Positions 29,174 to 38,104 of a stretch of DNA of 64,000 nt are shown piece by piece (the first letter of the stretch is position 1; each line of letters opens with the position of its first letter). The DNA comes from an uncultured Desulfovibrio sp. GTDB lineage: Bacteria > Desulfobacterota > Desulfovibrionia > Desulfovibrionales > Desulfovibrionaceae. The stretch covers positions 1-64,000 of the forward strand of contig NZ_CABSIF010000017.1 in assembly GCF_902477725.1 (NCBI RefSeq), read 5' to 3'. The position numbers and the translations under genes are program-made. The notes under the pieces are model-generated. The model ran no database searches, was not told where the DNA came from, and saw only the letters and a program-made list of their open reading frames with translations.

Positions 29174-29212
29174 AAAAAACCACCGGAGCAGGCAAACCTG
29201 CAACGGTGGTTT
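29174..29212 (-). terminator. Intrinsic terminator of the 999-residue membrane protein gene
   Basis: On the minus strand AAACCACCG pairs with CGGTGGTTT, with an inner GCAGG/CCTGC stem, and is followed by a T run. It is about 205 bases past that gene's stop codon. Confidence 0.7.
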
Positions 29213-29417
29213 GAAGACGGGAACCGCGTCGTTCCCATACTTCCGGTGTGTACTGGCGTTGCCTGTCAGGCAGGCGCGCCCTGTGCCCGGCGCAAAGACA
29301 AATGCCCGCGCCCGCTGTATGATTTTATTCAGATGACGCCTGCGTAGCAGGCAAGACCTGTTCTATTGCTATCCTTTGTCCTACGTCTGGCCTTCCGGCA
29401 TCGGTTACGATCGATTG

Positions 29418-32417
29418 TCAGAAGGTTCCCGGCTCCCGCATCTTTCCGGGGCGGCACAGGCGGCTTAGCCGCCTCAGATATTCTTTACGCTTATCCAGAT
29501 AAAAAGCCAGCGGCCGGGAAAAATTGCGCCCAAGCAATCCGTCCACCAGCATCTGACTGACCTCGCGTTCTCGCGTCAGCACCAGCTGCGCCCGCGCAAG
29601 CACGTTGCGGTCAGCTTCGGGCATGGCTCTGGCAATCTGCCGGAATGCATCCTGCGCACGTGGCTGGTAGAACCATATATACATGAGGTCAAGGGCGTTA
29701 ATGATGAAAGCCCGTTCAAGCTCCTTGCCCATCACCCCGCCGCTGCCCTGCAAGCCGCCGGGTTTCGCCAGCTTGATAAGAGCGTCTTCGTCAGGAAACA
29801 ACAGCTCCAGGCGCGTGTAGCAGTCAAAAACACTGGCAAGCTTACTGCGATAATCCCATCTGCGCATGCGCAGGTTCACCTGGCTGTCGGCATAACCTTC
29901 AATGAGAGCGGCAACCGAATCCGAGGCCATCTTGGAAATAACCGCAGCGCTCGGCACAAGATACATGGCCGGATTATCCACACCCAGCAGAAAGGCCACC
30001 TGATAGAGCACCCAGTTGTACAGCGACGACACCGGGATGGCCAAAAGGCTGCGGAACAGATTGCCAATGGACGCTTCTTTGGGAAAACCGCGAAACACAT
30101 TGTGCGCGCACAAATAAATGCCGTTAACAAGGCTGAGCACGCCAAACACCACCCAGGGATTCTGCGCCGCAGTAATGCCGAGTGTTTTATCAAGCAGCAG
30201 CACGCGCACCAGCATTTCGAGCAGCAGCACCGAAAAACCCGTGAACATGAGCGAATCGCACAAGCGGCTCACGTTGACCTGATCTTTCCAGTGAATGAGC
30301 GTGGAACGCGTTGCCCCCTTGGCAGCCATGACCATCTGCACCACGTTGCGGAACCCCGTAATGCCAAACCAGATAAAGGTGCCGCACCAGGCGAGGAACC
30401 ACCAGTTCTGCGTGTACATAAAGGAGAAAAACGCCGGGCAGAAGCCCATGAGCACCTTGAGGCAGTTGCTCACAAAACTGTTTAAATAGGCTGGCCCCAG
30501 AGGTTCGCTGCTGCCCTTTTCACAGTTTTTGTCCAGCAGGCCGTTGCCGCAGGCAAGGCTCAAGCCGCCAAGGTTGAGCACGTTGCCCTTGGTGCAGATG
30601 CGAAAGTCCACGCTGGCGGTCTTCCAGACAGACTGGCGTTCCATACCCATATGGCGGCAGCCGGGCAGATGGCGCAGCAACCGCAAGGCCTTTTGCCAGG
30701 GCGAGGGATTGCGGGGTTTGCTGTAACGCACGCATTCTTCAACCGGCGAACACACGGGAATATCCGGCTGTTTTTGATCCCTTGCGTAGAATTTGCGGCT
30801 GCGTGCGGGCAGGGTTTCGCGCAGCACAAAACCCATGCCATAGGAATCACGGCTCACCGAGCTTGTGCCAAGGCGTGAACCAAGGGGCTTGTTGCGATAG
30901 TGCTCCCACAATTTCGGTACGTTGTGCAGAATATGGCGGAACTTCGCCGCGCGCTCCTCGTCCTGGGTGCTCATGCGGCGCACCATCGTGCGGATCATCT
31001 GCTTCACACGCGGGCCAAGCCCTTCATTGAGAGCTTGCTGCAACTCGCTGATAGCCTTGAGGCAGGAGTGCTTGCCTTCCATCCAGCCGCGCATGTTGAA
31101 AATTTCCAGATGGCTGATGCTGCCCCGGCTGTCCCACAAAAGTTCCGCCACGTCTTCCACGCTCAGCCCCTTGGTGGTCAGCACAAGGCGGTAGCCGGGG
31201 TTCAGTTCGGAAAGTTCGCGGGTAATGTCGCCCACAGAAAGCTGCATGAGCGGCGGCAGGTCGCCGTGCGCGCAGGGCTTGTTGAGGTCGGGCATTTCCG
31301 GGTGTTCCAGGGGTGAAAGCCAGTGGTCGGCGATGTATTCAGCGCTCAGGTTATCCAGAAAAACCAGTTCGGCCCTGGCCTCCTCGCTATCGCTCTCGCG
31401 CAGCAGGGCTGCTCGTTCACGCAACGATGGCTGCACATGCGCATGCAGCGCCTCGGCAAGATGCAGGCCAGAGGCCTGCCCCCTGCCCACATGCCGCGAA
31501 AAACCCTCGCCGGTCAGTTCCGGCACAGTCACTCCCCACTGGGCTTCAAGCTGCGGACGCTGGATTTCGTTCCAGAGTGCAAGGCTTTCGAGCACGCGTT
31601 CACGACGCCAGCGCAGCACCTCGCGGCCCCGCTTCATAAGCTCGGCAACCTTGGGGCTGTGCAAAAACTCCAGAAAATCCTCGTTGGAGCTGAAGCCACG
31701 GGGAATCCAGAACAGGCTGATGAATCGCCCGTAAAAAGGCATATGAAATTCCAGGCCGATACGCACGCCGATACCGGTGATTTCCGCTGCGCGCAGAATT
31801 TCGCGCGCAGCATCGGGCTGTACCCAGTATTCATAGGCCACAGTAAGGGAACGCATACCCTTGATCCACGCGTCCATGATCAGATGGGTGGGTGTTTTGC
31901 GCCCCTTGGTGTTGGCGTCGTACACATGGTCGTCAAAGGCAAGCTGATTCCAGCTTTCGGGCATTTCAGGCAGGTGATAGCGCGCAAGCATGCGGCGCAC
32001 CACGCGCGGCGTACCCTGCACGGTGCGTCGAAAATCGTGAGCCAGCTTGAGCTGCTCAAGCTGGCTGCCGTGAGCGCGCACCATGCTCTTCATGATCTGC
32101 ATGAGGGCGCGCGCAGTGTTGCGCCGCAGGGCCGAGTGGGCACTGTTGAGCACTTCATCATACAGGGTCTTGAGGGCAAGCAGCCGGTCGCGAGCCTGTG
32201 TGCGGCCCGCCTGAAGGTTGCGCAGCAGGTTTATGACGGCATATGCCATGCGCGACACAGGCGAGGCCACCAGTTCCTTGATGCCGTGCGGATGCAGGCT
32301 GGGATCAAAAAGAAATGTGTCCGACTGTTTGCCGTCGGATTCCAGAATACGGTTGACCAGAGCCAGGATGTCCCTGTCCTGCTTGTCAAAATAAATACCT
32401 TGCATCTTCGCGCACAC
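29418..32417 (-). CDS. Large hypothetical protein with C-terminal membrane domain
   Basis: A protein of 999 residues whose family I do not recognise. Residues 1 to about 640 are soluble, helical and charged, with patches such as LKTLYDEVLNSAHSALRRNTA and RYHLPEMPESWNQLAFDDHV. About 660-850 contains five or so hydrophobic segments (FCPAFFSFMY, WFLAWCGTFIWFGITGF, LMFTGFSVLLLEMLVRVLLL, PWVVFGVLSLVNGIYLC, LAIPVSSLYNWVLYQVAFLL), and the last 140 residues are again polar. The start is GTG at 32417, because AAGGAG lies seven bases before it; an ATG at 32405 has no such site. It is transcribed alone, between a long gap and its own terminator. No catalytic motif is apparent. Confidence 0.8.
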   Translation of the reverse strand: MCAKMQGIYFDKQDRDILALVNRILESDGKQSDTFLFDPSLHPHGIKELVASPVSRMAYAVINLLRNLQAGRTQARDRLLALKTLYDEVLNSAHSALRRNTARALMQIMKSMVRAHGSQLEQLKLAHDFRRTVQGTPRVVRRMLARYHLPEMPESWNQLAFDDHVYDANTKGRKTPTHLIMDAWIKGMRSLTVAYEYWVQPDAAREILRAAEITGIGVRIGLEFHMPFYGRFISLFWIPRGFSSNEDFLEFLHSPKVAELMKRGREVLRWRRERVLESLALWNEIQRPQLEAQWGVTVPELTGEGFSRHVGRGQASGLHLAEALHAHVQPSLRERAALLRESDSEEARAELVFLDNLSAEYIADHWLSPLEHPEMPDLNKPCAHGDLPPLMQLSVGDITRELSELNPGYRLVLTTKGLSVEDVAELLWDSRGSISHLEIFNMRGWMEGKHSCLKAISELQQALNEGLGPRVKQMIRTMVRRMSTQDEERAAKFRHILHNVPKLWEHYRNKPLGSRLGTSSVSRDSYGMGFVLRETLPARSRKFYARDQKQPDIPVCSPVEECVRYSKPRNPSPWQKALRLLRHLPGCRHMGMERQSVWKTASVDFRICTKGNVLNLGGLSLACGNGLLDKNCEKGSSEPLGPAYLNSFVSNCLKVLMGFCPAFFSFMYTQNWWFLAWCGTFIWFGITGFRNVVQMVMAAKGATRSTLIHWKDQVNVSRLCDSLMFTGFSVLLLEMLVRVLLLDKTLGITAAQNPWVVFGVLSLVNGIYLCAHNVFRGFPKEASIGNLFRSLLAIPVSSLYNWVLYQVAFLLGVDNPAMYLVPSAAVISKMASDSVAALIEGYADSQVNLRMRRWDYRSKLASVFDCYTRLELLFPDEDALIKLAKPGGLQGSGGVMGKELERAFIINALDLMYIWFYQPRAQDAFRQIARAMPEADRNVLARAQLVLTREREVSQMLVDGLLGRNFSRPLAFYLDKRKEYLRRLSRLCRPGKMREPGTF

Positions 32418-32944
32418 GGCGGATCTCCTTTCTGCCGCTTCCCATTCAGCCAAATCCTTTGGGGGAATGATCGGCAAGGAACTGTTCCCGCATATTTTCA
32501 CGGCCTTTTGCTGGCAAAAGGCCGGAGCCAAGCACGGATGCGGCAGCGGTGACGCAACGCGCAAACTGCTTGTGACGGAGTGAACAGCCCTAGTATTTCT
32601 TATTACTTACCCTGTGACAATGGCTTCGTCAAACAGAGCTTTTTCCTTACCACTCAAAAAGTTAGGAGCGGGGCATCCTGCCCCGCTCCAGTTTGACGGC
32701 AAAACCCGCATGACGGGCTGTAACATATCGGCGGCGGCAAAACGGCCTTACCGAAAAGATCAAAAGCCAGAATGGCAAAACCGCGACTCAAAGCTTATCT
32801 GCTCAATATTTTTGACAGTATTCGCCTTTGCACGGCAAACCCGCCCACAAAGCAAACCTGATGCTACAGTTGCCCGCTCCGCAGAAAGTTCAAAAAAGTA
32901 CAACCACTGCGTCAGGTGAGGGACGGCAACGGATTACTCTACAC
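32418..32944. other. Intergenic region with hairpin
   Basis: 527 bases between two minus-strand units. It contains the promoter side of the 999-residue gene and the hairpin at 32665-32689. No gene is supported. Confidence 0.4.
32655..32689 (-). terminator. Hairpin with T-rich tail (minus strand)
   Basis: GGAGCGGGGCA pairs exactly with TGCCCCGCTCC over a three-base loop. On the minus strand it is followed within a few bases by CTTTTTG. It would end the lipoprotein operon, though about 255 bases past its last stop codon. Confidence 0.6.
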
Positions 32945-33727
32945 CTAAAAGGCCTTAGTGCCAAACACCGTATCCCAGAACGACTTTTCCTTGGACGAAG
33001 GATCAACCCAGGCCAGCACTTCGCGGCCCATATCCCACGCCAGAGAGCGGGCGATAAAGCCCGAGGGGTCGCCAGGGTTGCGTTCCCTGATGGAGAAAAG
33101 ATAAAAATCATGCACCTGTCGAGCTTCCATCAAGCCACCCTGCGCCATGGACCAGAGCAAGGTGCCGGAGCGCGCGTCGTACACCTCCATAGCCAGCGAA
33201 AGCGAGCTGGAGCCGGTGCTGCCGCCGTCCATGTAGTGATTGATGTACCCCCCGACCACCATTTCCGCACCGCGCTGGCGGGCCAGAGCTATGGCGCGGG
33301 AGGGTTCGTACGGCGCGCCCTGCGGCGCATACTCAAGGGCCTGAAAGGCATTGAGCGAAAGCCAGACCTGCCAAACCTGCCGCGAAAGCATCTCGCTGAA
33401 GCTCACGGCATTGGCTATCTGCTGCGTGGCACGCAAGGGCACGAACAGGGCGCGGGGGCGCCGCCCCAGAACCATCTGCGGCGCCACGTAAATGGCAGGA
33501 GGCTGGCGGCGCACAAAGTTGTTTATCTGAAACTGAAAAGGCGTGCCAAAATCACCAGTGACGCTCACAGACCTGCGGCTGTCGTCTGGCGGCGAAGAGC
33601 AGCCGCCGAGGAGCGTAAACAAAAGCGTTGCCAGAATTGTAGCTGCGACCAGCGCCAGCGCAAGAGGCCCGCGCTGGCGCGACACCGCGCCGCCCAAGCC
33701 GCAAAACCGGGTATACAGATGGTTCAT
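32945..33727 (-). CDS. Lipoprotein, CsgG/FlgO-like fold
   Basis: An envelope lipoprotein of 260 residues. The signal peptide ends in lipobox LLGGC (cysteine about residue 42). The mature domain has the strand-helix pattern of the CsgG/FlgO/TolB-N superfamily: a hydrophobic strand ALFVPL, helical NAVSFSEMLSRQVWQVWL, a strand with FQALEYAP, then ALARQRGAEMVVGGYIN and MEVYDARSGTLLWSMAQ. The assignment rests on this pattern, not on a diagnostic motif. The ATG at 33727 overlaps the stop of the preceding gene (ATGA), with GGAG eight bases upstream. It is the last gene of a three-gene operon; flagellar or envelope roles are possible. Confidence 0.72.
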   Translation of the reverse strand: MNHLYTRFCGLGGAVSRQRGPLALALVAATILATLLFTLLGGCSSPPDDSRRSVSVTGDFGTPFQFQINNFVRRQPPAIYVAPQMVLGRRPRALFVPLRATQQIANAVSFSEMLSRQVWQVWLSLNAFQALEYAPQGAPYEPSRAIALARQRGAEMVVGGYINHYMDGGSTGSSSLSLAMEVYDARSGTLLWSMAQGGLMEARQVHDFYLFSIRERNPGDPSGFIARSLAWDMGREVLAWVDPSSKEKSFWDTVFGTKAF

Positions 33728-34068
33728 TGCGTTTTCTCCGAGGCCAGACATGCATTTTGCATGGAATCGAGCAGCTTTTCCCTGGCCTGCGCCAGGCTGT
33801 CGTGCAGATCGCGGCGTTTTTCTGCCGGGATGGTGCAAAACGAGGTCTGGCGGGTCATCTGCACAAGGCTGCGCATTTCCCGCTCCAACTGGGCCAGATG
33901 GAGCGATTCCGCTTCCGTCAGCGCAATACTTCTTCCGGCCAGTTCCGCCAGGTGCCCAAGGTCTTCGGCCTTGGCGCGAATGGTGTCTGGCCTGATGCTT
34001 GCGCCATATTTACGACAATTGCGAAATTCATGCCAGAATAGCGCAATTTTTCGCCAAAAGCGGGCCAT
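33724..34068 (-). CDS. Small helical hypothetical protein
   Basis: A protein of 114 residues that I do not recognise. It has no signal peptide or membrane segment, is basic at the N-terminus (MARFWRKIALFWHEF), and is then strongly helical and charged (KAEDLGHLAELAGRSIAL, LAQLEREMRSLVQM). The ATG at 34068 has AGGAG just upstream. It lies eight bases after the zinc-ribbon/YIP1 gene and overlaps the lipoprotein start by four bases, so the three are one operon. Confidence 0.68.
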   Translation of the reverse strand: MARFWRKIALFWHEFRNCRKYGASIRPDTIRAKAEDLGHLAELAGRSIALTEAESLHLAQLEREMRSLVQMTRQTSFCTIPAEKRRDLHDSLAQAREKLLDSMQNACLASEKTQ

Positions 34069-34076
34069 GGCACTCC

Positions 34077-35351
34077 TCAGAATTGGGCAGCCTTCATCAC
34101 CTGCAACAACAGCGGCGCGAGCAGCAGCACAACAGGGGCAAAGCCCATGAAGGTCTGCGGCCACGTAAGATTGAGAACCGTGCGGCAACCCACAAGGACG
34201 CAGGCGACCATCCAGATAAAGCCAACAATGGAACCCAGCAAAGGCACCACGCACAACAACGAGGGGGCTGCCGCATAGGCCGCCACCTGAAACACCAGCG
34301 AGAATTCGGGCTTTTTGCCCGTTATGAAGCCATAGGTAAAATGCATCAGCGCCGTCAGCACATAGAGCTGCACCACAGAAACGCCTGTTTTGATCAGGAT
34401 GGTCATGGGCAGGCTGAGCTGGGGCGAAAGCAGAATGAGCATTTTTTCCAGCTCGGGGTCAGAAGCGGCGCTGGGTGCCATGAGCGAAAGAAAGATGCCC
34501 GACCACACCCTTTCGATAACAACCTGAATGACGCTGATGATCAGATAGAACACCAGCGGCCGCACCTGCGAGGATTCGGCCCGCATATGGGCAAAAAAGT
34601 TGTGCGCGCCAAACATGACCCGCATGCAGGTGTGGTAAAAGGCGGGTATCCAGCCATCCGGCTCAGGCGCGGCATCCCAGGGATTGGCTGGGCCGTGCTG
34701 GCCATCGTCCTGATTGTCTTCGCGGTCGTTTTCAAACCGCGCGGATTCACGTGCATAGGCCGCGCTGGCCTTACGGCTGTCATCAGCATCATCGTCTTCC
34801 GGGCCAAAAAGTCCGCGCTGCGAATTACGATTCTGCTGATTGTCGTCATCCCGGTCGCCAGCGCGTTTTTCACTGCTCTTATCGTCACGCTGACCAAAAA
34901 TATTTTTGCCGCCCAGCAGCCCCCACAAGTTACCGATATGCCTTTCTTCCCCAGTATCCGCCTGGGGAAATTTTTTGCCAGACTGCGGCCTTTGCGCGGG
35001 TTCGGGGCTCTCGCTCCGCTCGTCATCCGAATAGGAAGGTTTCTGCACGGAATGACCGGGAACAATGGCCCCAGGGGGCAATGGATCATCATCGCCCGAC
35101 TGCCAGGCTCCCCGCCCATGCGGTTCCGCACCCGAATTTTCAGGCCGCGCAGCGGCGACTTCGGAATCTTCACTGTGCGGAGGATTTTCAACGGGGTGTT
35201 CCGGTTCGGACAGCACATCCATCACGCCAACGCCGGGAACCAGACGGAACCGGCAGGCGCAGTGCGGGCATGTAGCTATAACTGCCTTGGAGGGCAGACG
35301 ATCGGCGGGCAATTCGCGGCTGAAGCCGCAACGCGGGCAAGTAATATTCAC
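34077..35351 (-). CDS. Zinc-ribbon and YIP1-type membrane protein
   Basis: A protein of 424 residues in three parts. The N-terminal MJ0042-type zinc ribbon is at about 1-40 (CPRCGFSRELPADRL, CPHCACRFRLVPG). A long acidic, low-complexity linker lies at about 50-225 (SDDERSESPEPAQ, RDDDNQQNRN, PEDDDADDS). The C-terminal YIP1-family domain is at about 245-424, with four or five membrane helices (PLVFYLIISVIQVVIER, LLCVVPLLGSIVGFIWMVAC). The start is GTG with AGGAG seven bases before it. It is the first gene of the zinc-ribbon, hypothetical, lipoprotein operon. YIP1 domains have no settled bacterial function; a structural role in the envelope is a guess. Confidence 0.82.
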   Translation of the reverse strand: MNITCPRCGFSRELPADRLPSKAVIATCPHCACRFRLVPGVGVMDVLSEPEHPVENPPHSEDSEVAAARPENSGAEPHGRGAWQSGDDDPLPPGAIVPGHSVQKPSYSDDERSESPEPAQRPQSGKKFPQADTGEERHIGNLWGLLGGKNIFGQRDDKSSEKRAGDRDDDNQQNRNSQRGLFGPEDDDADDSRKASAAYARESARFENDREDNQDDGQHGPANPWDAAPEPDGWIPAFYHTCMRVMFGAHNFFAHMRAESSQVRPLVFYLIISVIQVVIERVWSGIFLSLMAPSAASDPELEKMLILLSPQLSLPMTILIKTGVSVVQLYVLTALMHFTYGFITGKKPEFSLVFQVAAYAAAPSLLCVVPLLGSIVGFIWMVACVLVGCRTVLNLTWPQTFMGFAPVVLLLAPLLLQVMKAAQF

Positions 35352-35529
35352 AAAGAGCTCCTAGGCTGGCCGGTAACACCGGCACATAATTCACCGTCAC
35401 TTTAGCCGCAGGCACCCATACTGGCAAGTGCCGCCTGCCCTCTTGCAACATTGCGGCGCAGGATTCGGCAGCAAGCCCTGTGCCCCGGATTTTGCAGCGC
35501 TGCAAGCCGCAGAATGCCGGGTGGAATTG

Positions 35530-35558
35530 TTGACAGCACCGTGAACAACGTCTATTTT
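35530..35558 (+). promoter_or_regulatory. Sigma-70 promoter of the riboswitch-controlled exchanger
   Basis: TTGACA at 35530-35535 and TATTTT at 35553-35558 have an exact 17-base spacer. The predicted start, near 35565, falls at the first conserved bases of the riboswitch. Confidence 0.7.
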
Positions 35559-35563
35559 GGCGG

Positions 35564-35690
35564 TTCAAGGGGAGTAACTGGGTTCTTGAAACCCGGGCGA
35601 CATCAACAGCATGGCCTTATGGCCTGGTGTCGCCGTCGGTACAGCCGATTAGTGAGACCTTGGCGTTACATCGCCAAGGTCTTTTTTATT
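35564..35690 (+). promoter_or_regulatory. yybP-ykoY (manganese) riboswitch
   Basis: The leader starts with the family's conserved AAGGGGAGTAACTG (about 35567-35580). A stack of helices follows, including a GGCGACA...TGTCGCC stem around an internal hairpin (about 35596-35633). It ends in an expression-platform terminator: AGACCTTGGCG (35655-35665) paired with CGCCAAGGTCT (35672-35682) and a T run. The AGACCTT strand reused in the terminator is a hallmark of yybP-ykoY elements. The family binds Mn2+ and often controls cation exporters, as here. Identification is by eye, not by covariance model. Confidence 0.82.
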
Positions 35691-35706
35691 TTTTAAGGAG
35701 AACAGC

Positions 35707-36927
35707 ATGACCATTCGCGCATTACGCCCTTACATCATTGCCGTGGGCATGACCCTGCCCGGCATTGGGCTGCGTTTTCTGCACCCTGACGTTTCGCCGC
35801 TGTTGGTGGCCCTGCTCTCGGGCATGGCTATTCTGGGCGCGTCATTTCTGCTCACCTGGGCGTGTGAAGTCGCCCAGATGGACATTCCGCAGGCTGTGGC
35901 CGTGGCTGTGGTGGCCTTTATCGCCGTGCTGCCCGAATACGCCGTGGACATGTACTTTACATGGATGGCGGGCCAGCACCCCGAGAGCGCATACTCCCAC
36001 TACGCCATTGCCAATATGACCGGGGCCAACAGGCTGCTCATCGGCCTAGGCTGGTCGGCCATTGTGCTTGTTTTTGCCAAACGGTTCCATTCGGGCGTTT
36101 CCCTGCCGGACGACAAACGCACGGACGTGCTCTTTCTCGGCCTGGCGACCATTTACGCCCTGTTTATTCCGCTCAAGGGTTCGCTCACCTGGGTTGACGG
36201 CGTTGTGCTGCTGGGCATCTATATCTGGTACATCTGTATTATCGCCCGCAGACCCGTGGAAGAGGAAGAACCCGAAGGCCCCGCAGCCCTGCTGGCCCAT
36301 TTTGCCAAAAAGGTACGCCTGCGCAGCGTTATTCTTATTTTCCTTTTTTCGGCGCTGGTCATTTTGTGCAATGCCGAACCCTTCAGTGAAAGTCTGGTTG
36401 CCAGCGGAAAGCTGCTTGGCATCAACGAATTCCTGCTGGTGCAGTGGCTTGCGCCTCTTGCCTCGGAGTCGCCCGAATTCATCATTGCCCTCATGTTTGC
36501 CTCGCGGGGCAATGCTTCGCTGGCTCTGGGCAGTTTGCTTTCGTCCAAGCTCAACCAGTGGACCCTGCTTGTGGGCATGATCCCCGGTGTCTACGCCGCG
36601 TCATCCGGCTCGCTTTCACCCTCCATAAACCTTGACACTCACCAGTTTCAGGAAATACTACTGACCGCCGGGCAGTCACTTTTTGCCGTGGCCCTGCTGG
36701 TGGATCTGCGCCTGCATGTCCGCGAGGCCCTGTGGCTGTTCATCCTGTTTGCAGCCCAGTTGCTCTCGCCGCTCTACGACACCCAGGTTGAAGCCCTGCT
36801 GGGGCTTGCGCACGATCCTTTACGCCTGCACTATTTCTTTGCGCAGGTGTATCTGGTGCTGGCGGCGGTGCTGCTGCTCAGAAACTGGCGCGGCCTTTTG
36901 CGCCTGCGTGAAGGATTCAAGGTTTAA
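35707..36927 (+). CDS. CaCA-type sodium/calcium exchanger family protein (likely Mn2+/Ca2+ exporter)
   Basis: An inner-membrane cation exchanger of 406 residues with two inverted halves. The alpha repeats are recognisable as VAVVAFIAVLPEYAVDMYF (about 65-85) and LAPLASESPEFIIALMFASR (about 248-268), both with the family glutamate in a proline-rich turn. About ten or eleven membrane helices are present, and an acidic cytoplasmic loop (EEEEPEGP) separates the halves. AAGGAG is eight bases before the ATG. It lies directly behind a yybP-ykoY riboswitch, so it should be induced by manganese; export of excess Mn2+ (or Ca2+) is the likely role. It is a single-gene transcription unit. Confidence 0.9.
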   Translation: MTIRALRPYIIAVGMTLPGIGLRFLHPDVSPLLVALLSGMAILGASFLLTWACEVAQMDIPQAVAVAVVAFIAVLPEYAVDMYFTWMAGQHPESAYSHYAIANMTGANRLLIGLGWSAIVLVFAKRFHSGVSLPDDKRTDVLFLGLATIYALFIPLKGSLTWVDGVVLLGIYIWYICIIARRPVEEEEPEGPAALLAHFAKKVRLRSVILIFLFSALVILCNAEPFSESLVASGKLLGINEFLLVQWLAPLASESPEFIIALMFASRGNASLALGSLLSSKLNQWTLLVGMIPGVYAASSGSLSPSINLDTHQFQEILLTAGQSLFAVALLVDLRLHVREALWLFILFAAQLLSPLYDTQVEALLGLAHDPLRLHYFFAQVYLVLAAVLLLRNWRGLLRLREGFKV

Positions 36928-36944
36928 AGCTATTGTATTTACCG

Positions 36945-36979
36945 CCCGCATGTGTTCCTGTGCCAGCACATGCGGGCTT
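36945..36979 (+). terminator. Hairpin after the cation exchanger
   Basis: CCCGCATGTG pairs with CACATGCGGG around a 12-base loop, followed by CTTTG. It begins 17 bases past the stop codon. Confidence 0.65.
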
Positions 36980-37023
36980 TGCCGCAAAACCCCGTCGGTC
37001 AGATTTTCTGACCGCTACAATGG

Positions 37024-38016
37024 ATGAATATGCCCCGCCTAGTCTTTTTTCTGCTTCTGCTTTTGCCGCTGCTGGCATGCGCGCAAGCCGCCCTTGCCGC
37101 CCGTCTGCCCGAAGTGCAGGCAGCGGGGTCACTGAAAGCTGAAACTCCTGTTCAGGGCATTAAAATAATACCGGCCCGCAAGGATTCCGCGGACGCGCCG
37201 CCCACTTCGCTGGCCGCTGCCGACCCCAATGCGGGTTCAGGCCAGCCCCCTCAGCACCCGACTAATGTGGACAAAGACAGCCCTGCCGTAGCGGACACTC
37301 CTGTCGCGGCAGATGCCGCACCAGCGCCGGCAGCAGTGGAAAAAGCCGACAAGAAAACCGCGGCAGCCATCATTTCCGGTTCTCGCCGCCCTGGCATCAT
37401 TGAACACCAGATCGTGCGCACCAACCGGGAAGACAAACCGGATATCAATCTCAGCTATCCCTCGGTCGGCATCCGCGCAGTGGACGCCAATATCCGCGAA
37501 TGGGCCACTGGCATAGCCGACGCCTTTGAAGAAACCTTCAATTCGCCCGGTCTGTACCCGGATGAAAACCGCCCCGTTCCTGAACTGTGGTGTTCCTATT
37601 CTCTAAGCCATCCTTCGGACAAGGCGCTGAGCATCACCTTTGAAGTCTGGACGTACACGGGCGGCGCACAGGGCAATCTGGACATCATGACCCTGAACTA
37701 CAGCCTGCTGACAGGCCAGCGCCTGGGGCTGGTGGATATTTTTGAAGATCCGGACGCGGCCCTTGCCATCATGTCCGCATGGTCGCGCAGGGAGCTTTTC
37801 CAGCGCCTCGGCGGCATGCGCCAGGAGCAGTACCTGCGCACAGGCCTTAATCCCGTGCCGGAAAACTTCGCCAGCCTGACCCTGACGCCCTCGGGCATAC
37901 GCATCAACTTTCAGCCCTATCAGGTGGCCCCTGGCATGGCTGGCGCGCAGAAGGTGGAAATCCCCATTGAAGAGCTCCAGCCTGCGCATCCCCTGATGCT
38001 GCTCTGGGGCAAATAA
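37024..38016 (+). CDS. Secreted DUF3298/RsiV-like protein
   Basis: An exported protein of 330 residues. A signal peptide (FFLLLLLPLLACAQAALA, cut near residue 25) leads into an alanine/proline-rich, unstructured stretch to about 115. The folded C-terminal domain is of the DUF4163/DUF3298 type found in RsiV: VRTNREDKPDINLSYPSVG, then FEVWTYTGGAQGNLDIMTLN, then LGLVDIFEDPDAALAIMSAW. RsiV-like domains bind lysozyme or act as periplasmic modules, but this protein has no sigma-factor-binding N-terminus, and the role here is unknown. A good ribosome site is missing; ATG at 37030 is an alternative. It converges on uvrC. Confidence 0.82.
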   Translation: MNMPRLVFFLLLLLPLLACAQAALAARLPEVQAAGSLKAETPVQGIKIIPARKDSADAPPTSLAAADPNAGSGQPPQHPTNVDKDSPAVADTPVAADAAPAPAAVEKADKKTAAAIISGSRRPGIIEHQIVRTNREDKPDINLSYPSVGIRAVDANIREWATGIADAFEETFNSPGLYPDENRPVPELWCSYSLSHPSDKALSITFEVWTYTGGAQGNLDIMTLNYSLLTGQRLGLVDIFEDPDAALAIMSAWSRRELFQRLGGMRQEQYLRTGLNPVPENFASLTLTPSGIRINFQPYQVAPGMAGAQKVEIPIEELQPAHPLMLLWGK

Positions 38017-38046
38017 CACCCCTCGCCGTCGCGCGCTCATATATGC

Positions 38047-38074
38047 AAAAAGCCCCTTTCGGGGCTTTTTTTTT
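38047..38074. terminator. Bidirectional terminator between convergent genes
   Basis: AAAAAGCCCC pairs with GGGGCTTTTT over a TTTC loop, with A and T runs on either side. It serves both the secreted protein gene and uvrC. Confidence 0.9.
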
Positions 38075-38104
38075 GTGAGCAGTCGCCAGCTTGCACGGCG
38101 GCAA

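Larger units (their letters stand above)
28866..29417. other. Long AT-rich regulatory gap upstream of the alcohol dehydrogenase
   Basis: 552 bases. The part nearest the dehydrogenase is very AT-rich and should hold its promoter. A weak -12/-24-like TTGCAT near 28966 lacks the GG of a real sigma-54 site. A pair of 17-base direct repeats lies at 29026-29042 and 29058-29074, and a terminator-like hairpin at 29177-29212. A 74-codon frame at 29123-29347 on the plus strand overlaps that hairpin, and I doubt that it is a gene. Confidence 0.45.

Noticed and set aside
29123..29347. 74-codon cysteine-containing frame starting with GTG
   Set aside because: It overlaps a strong terminator-like hairpin, has no ribosome site, and matches no family I know. 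It is a possible but unsupported small gene.
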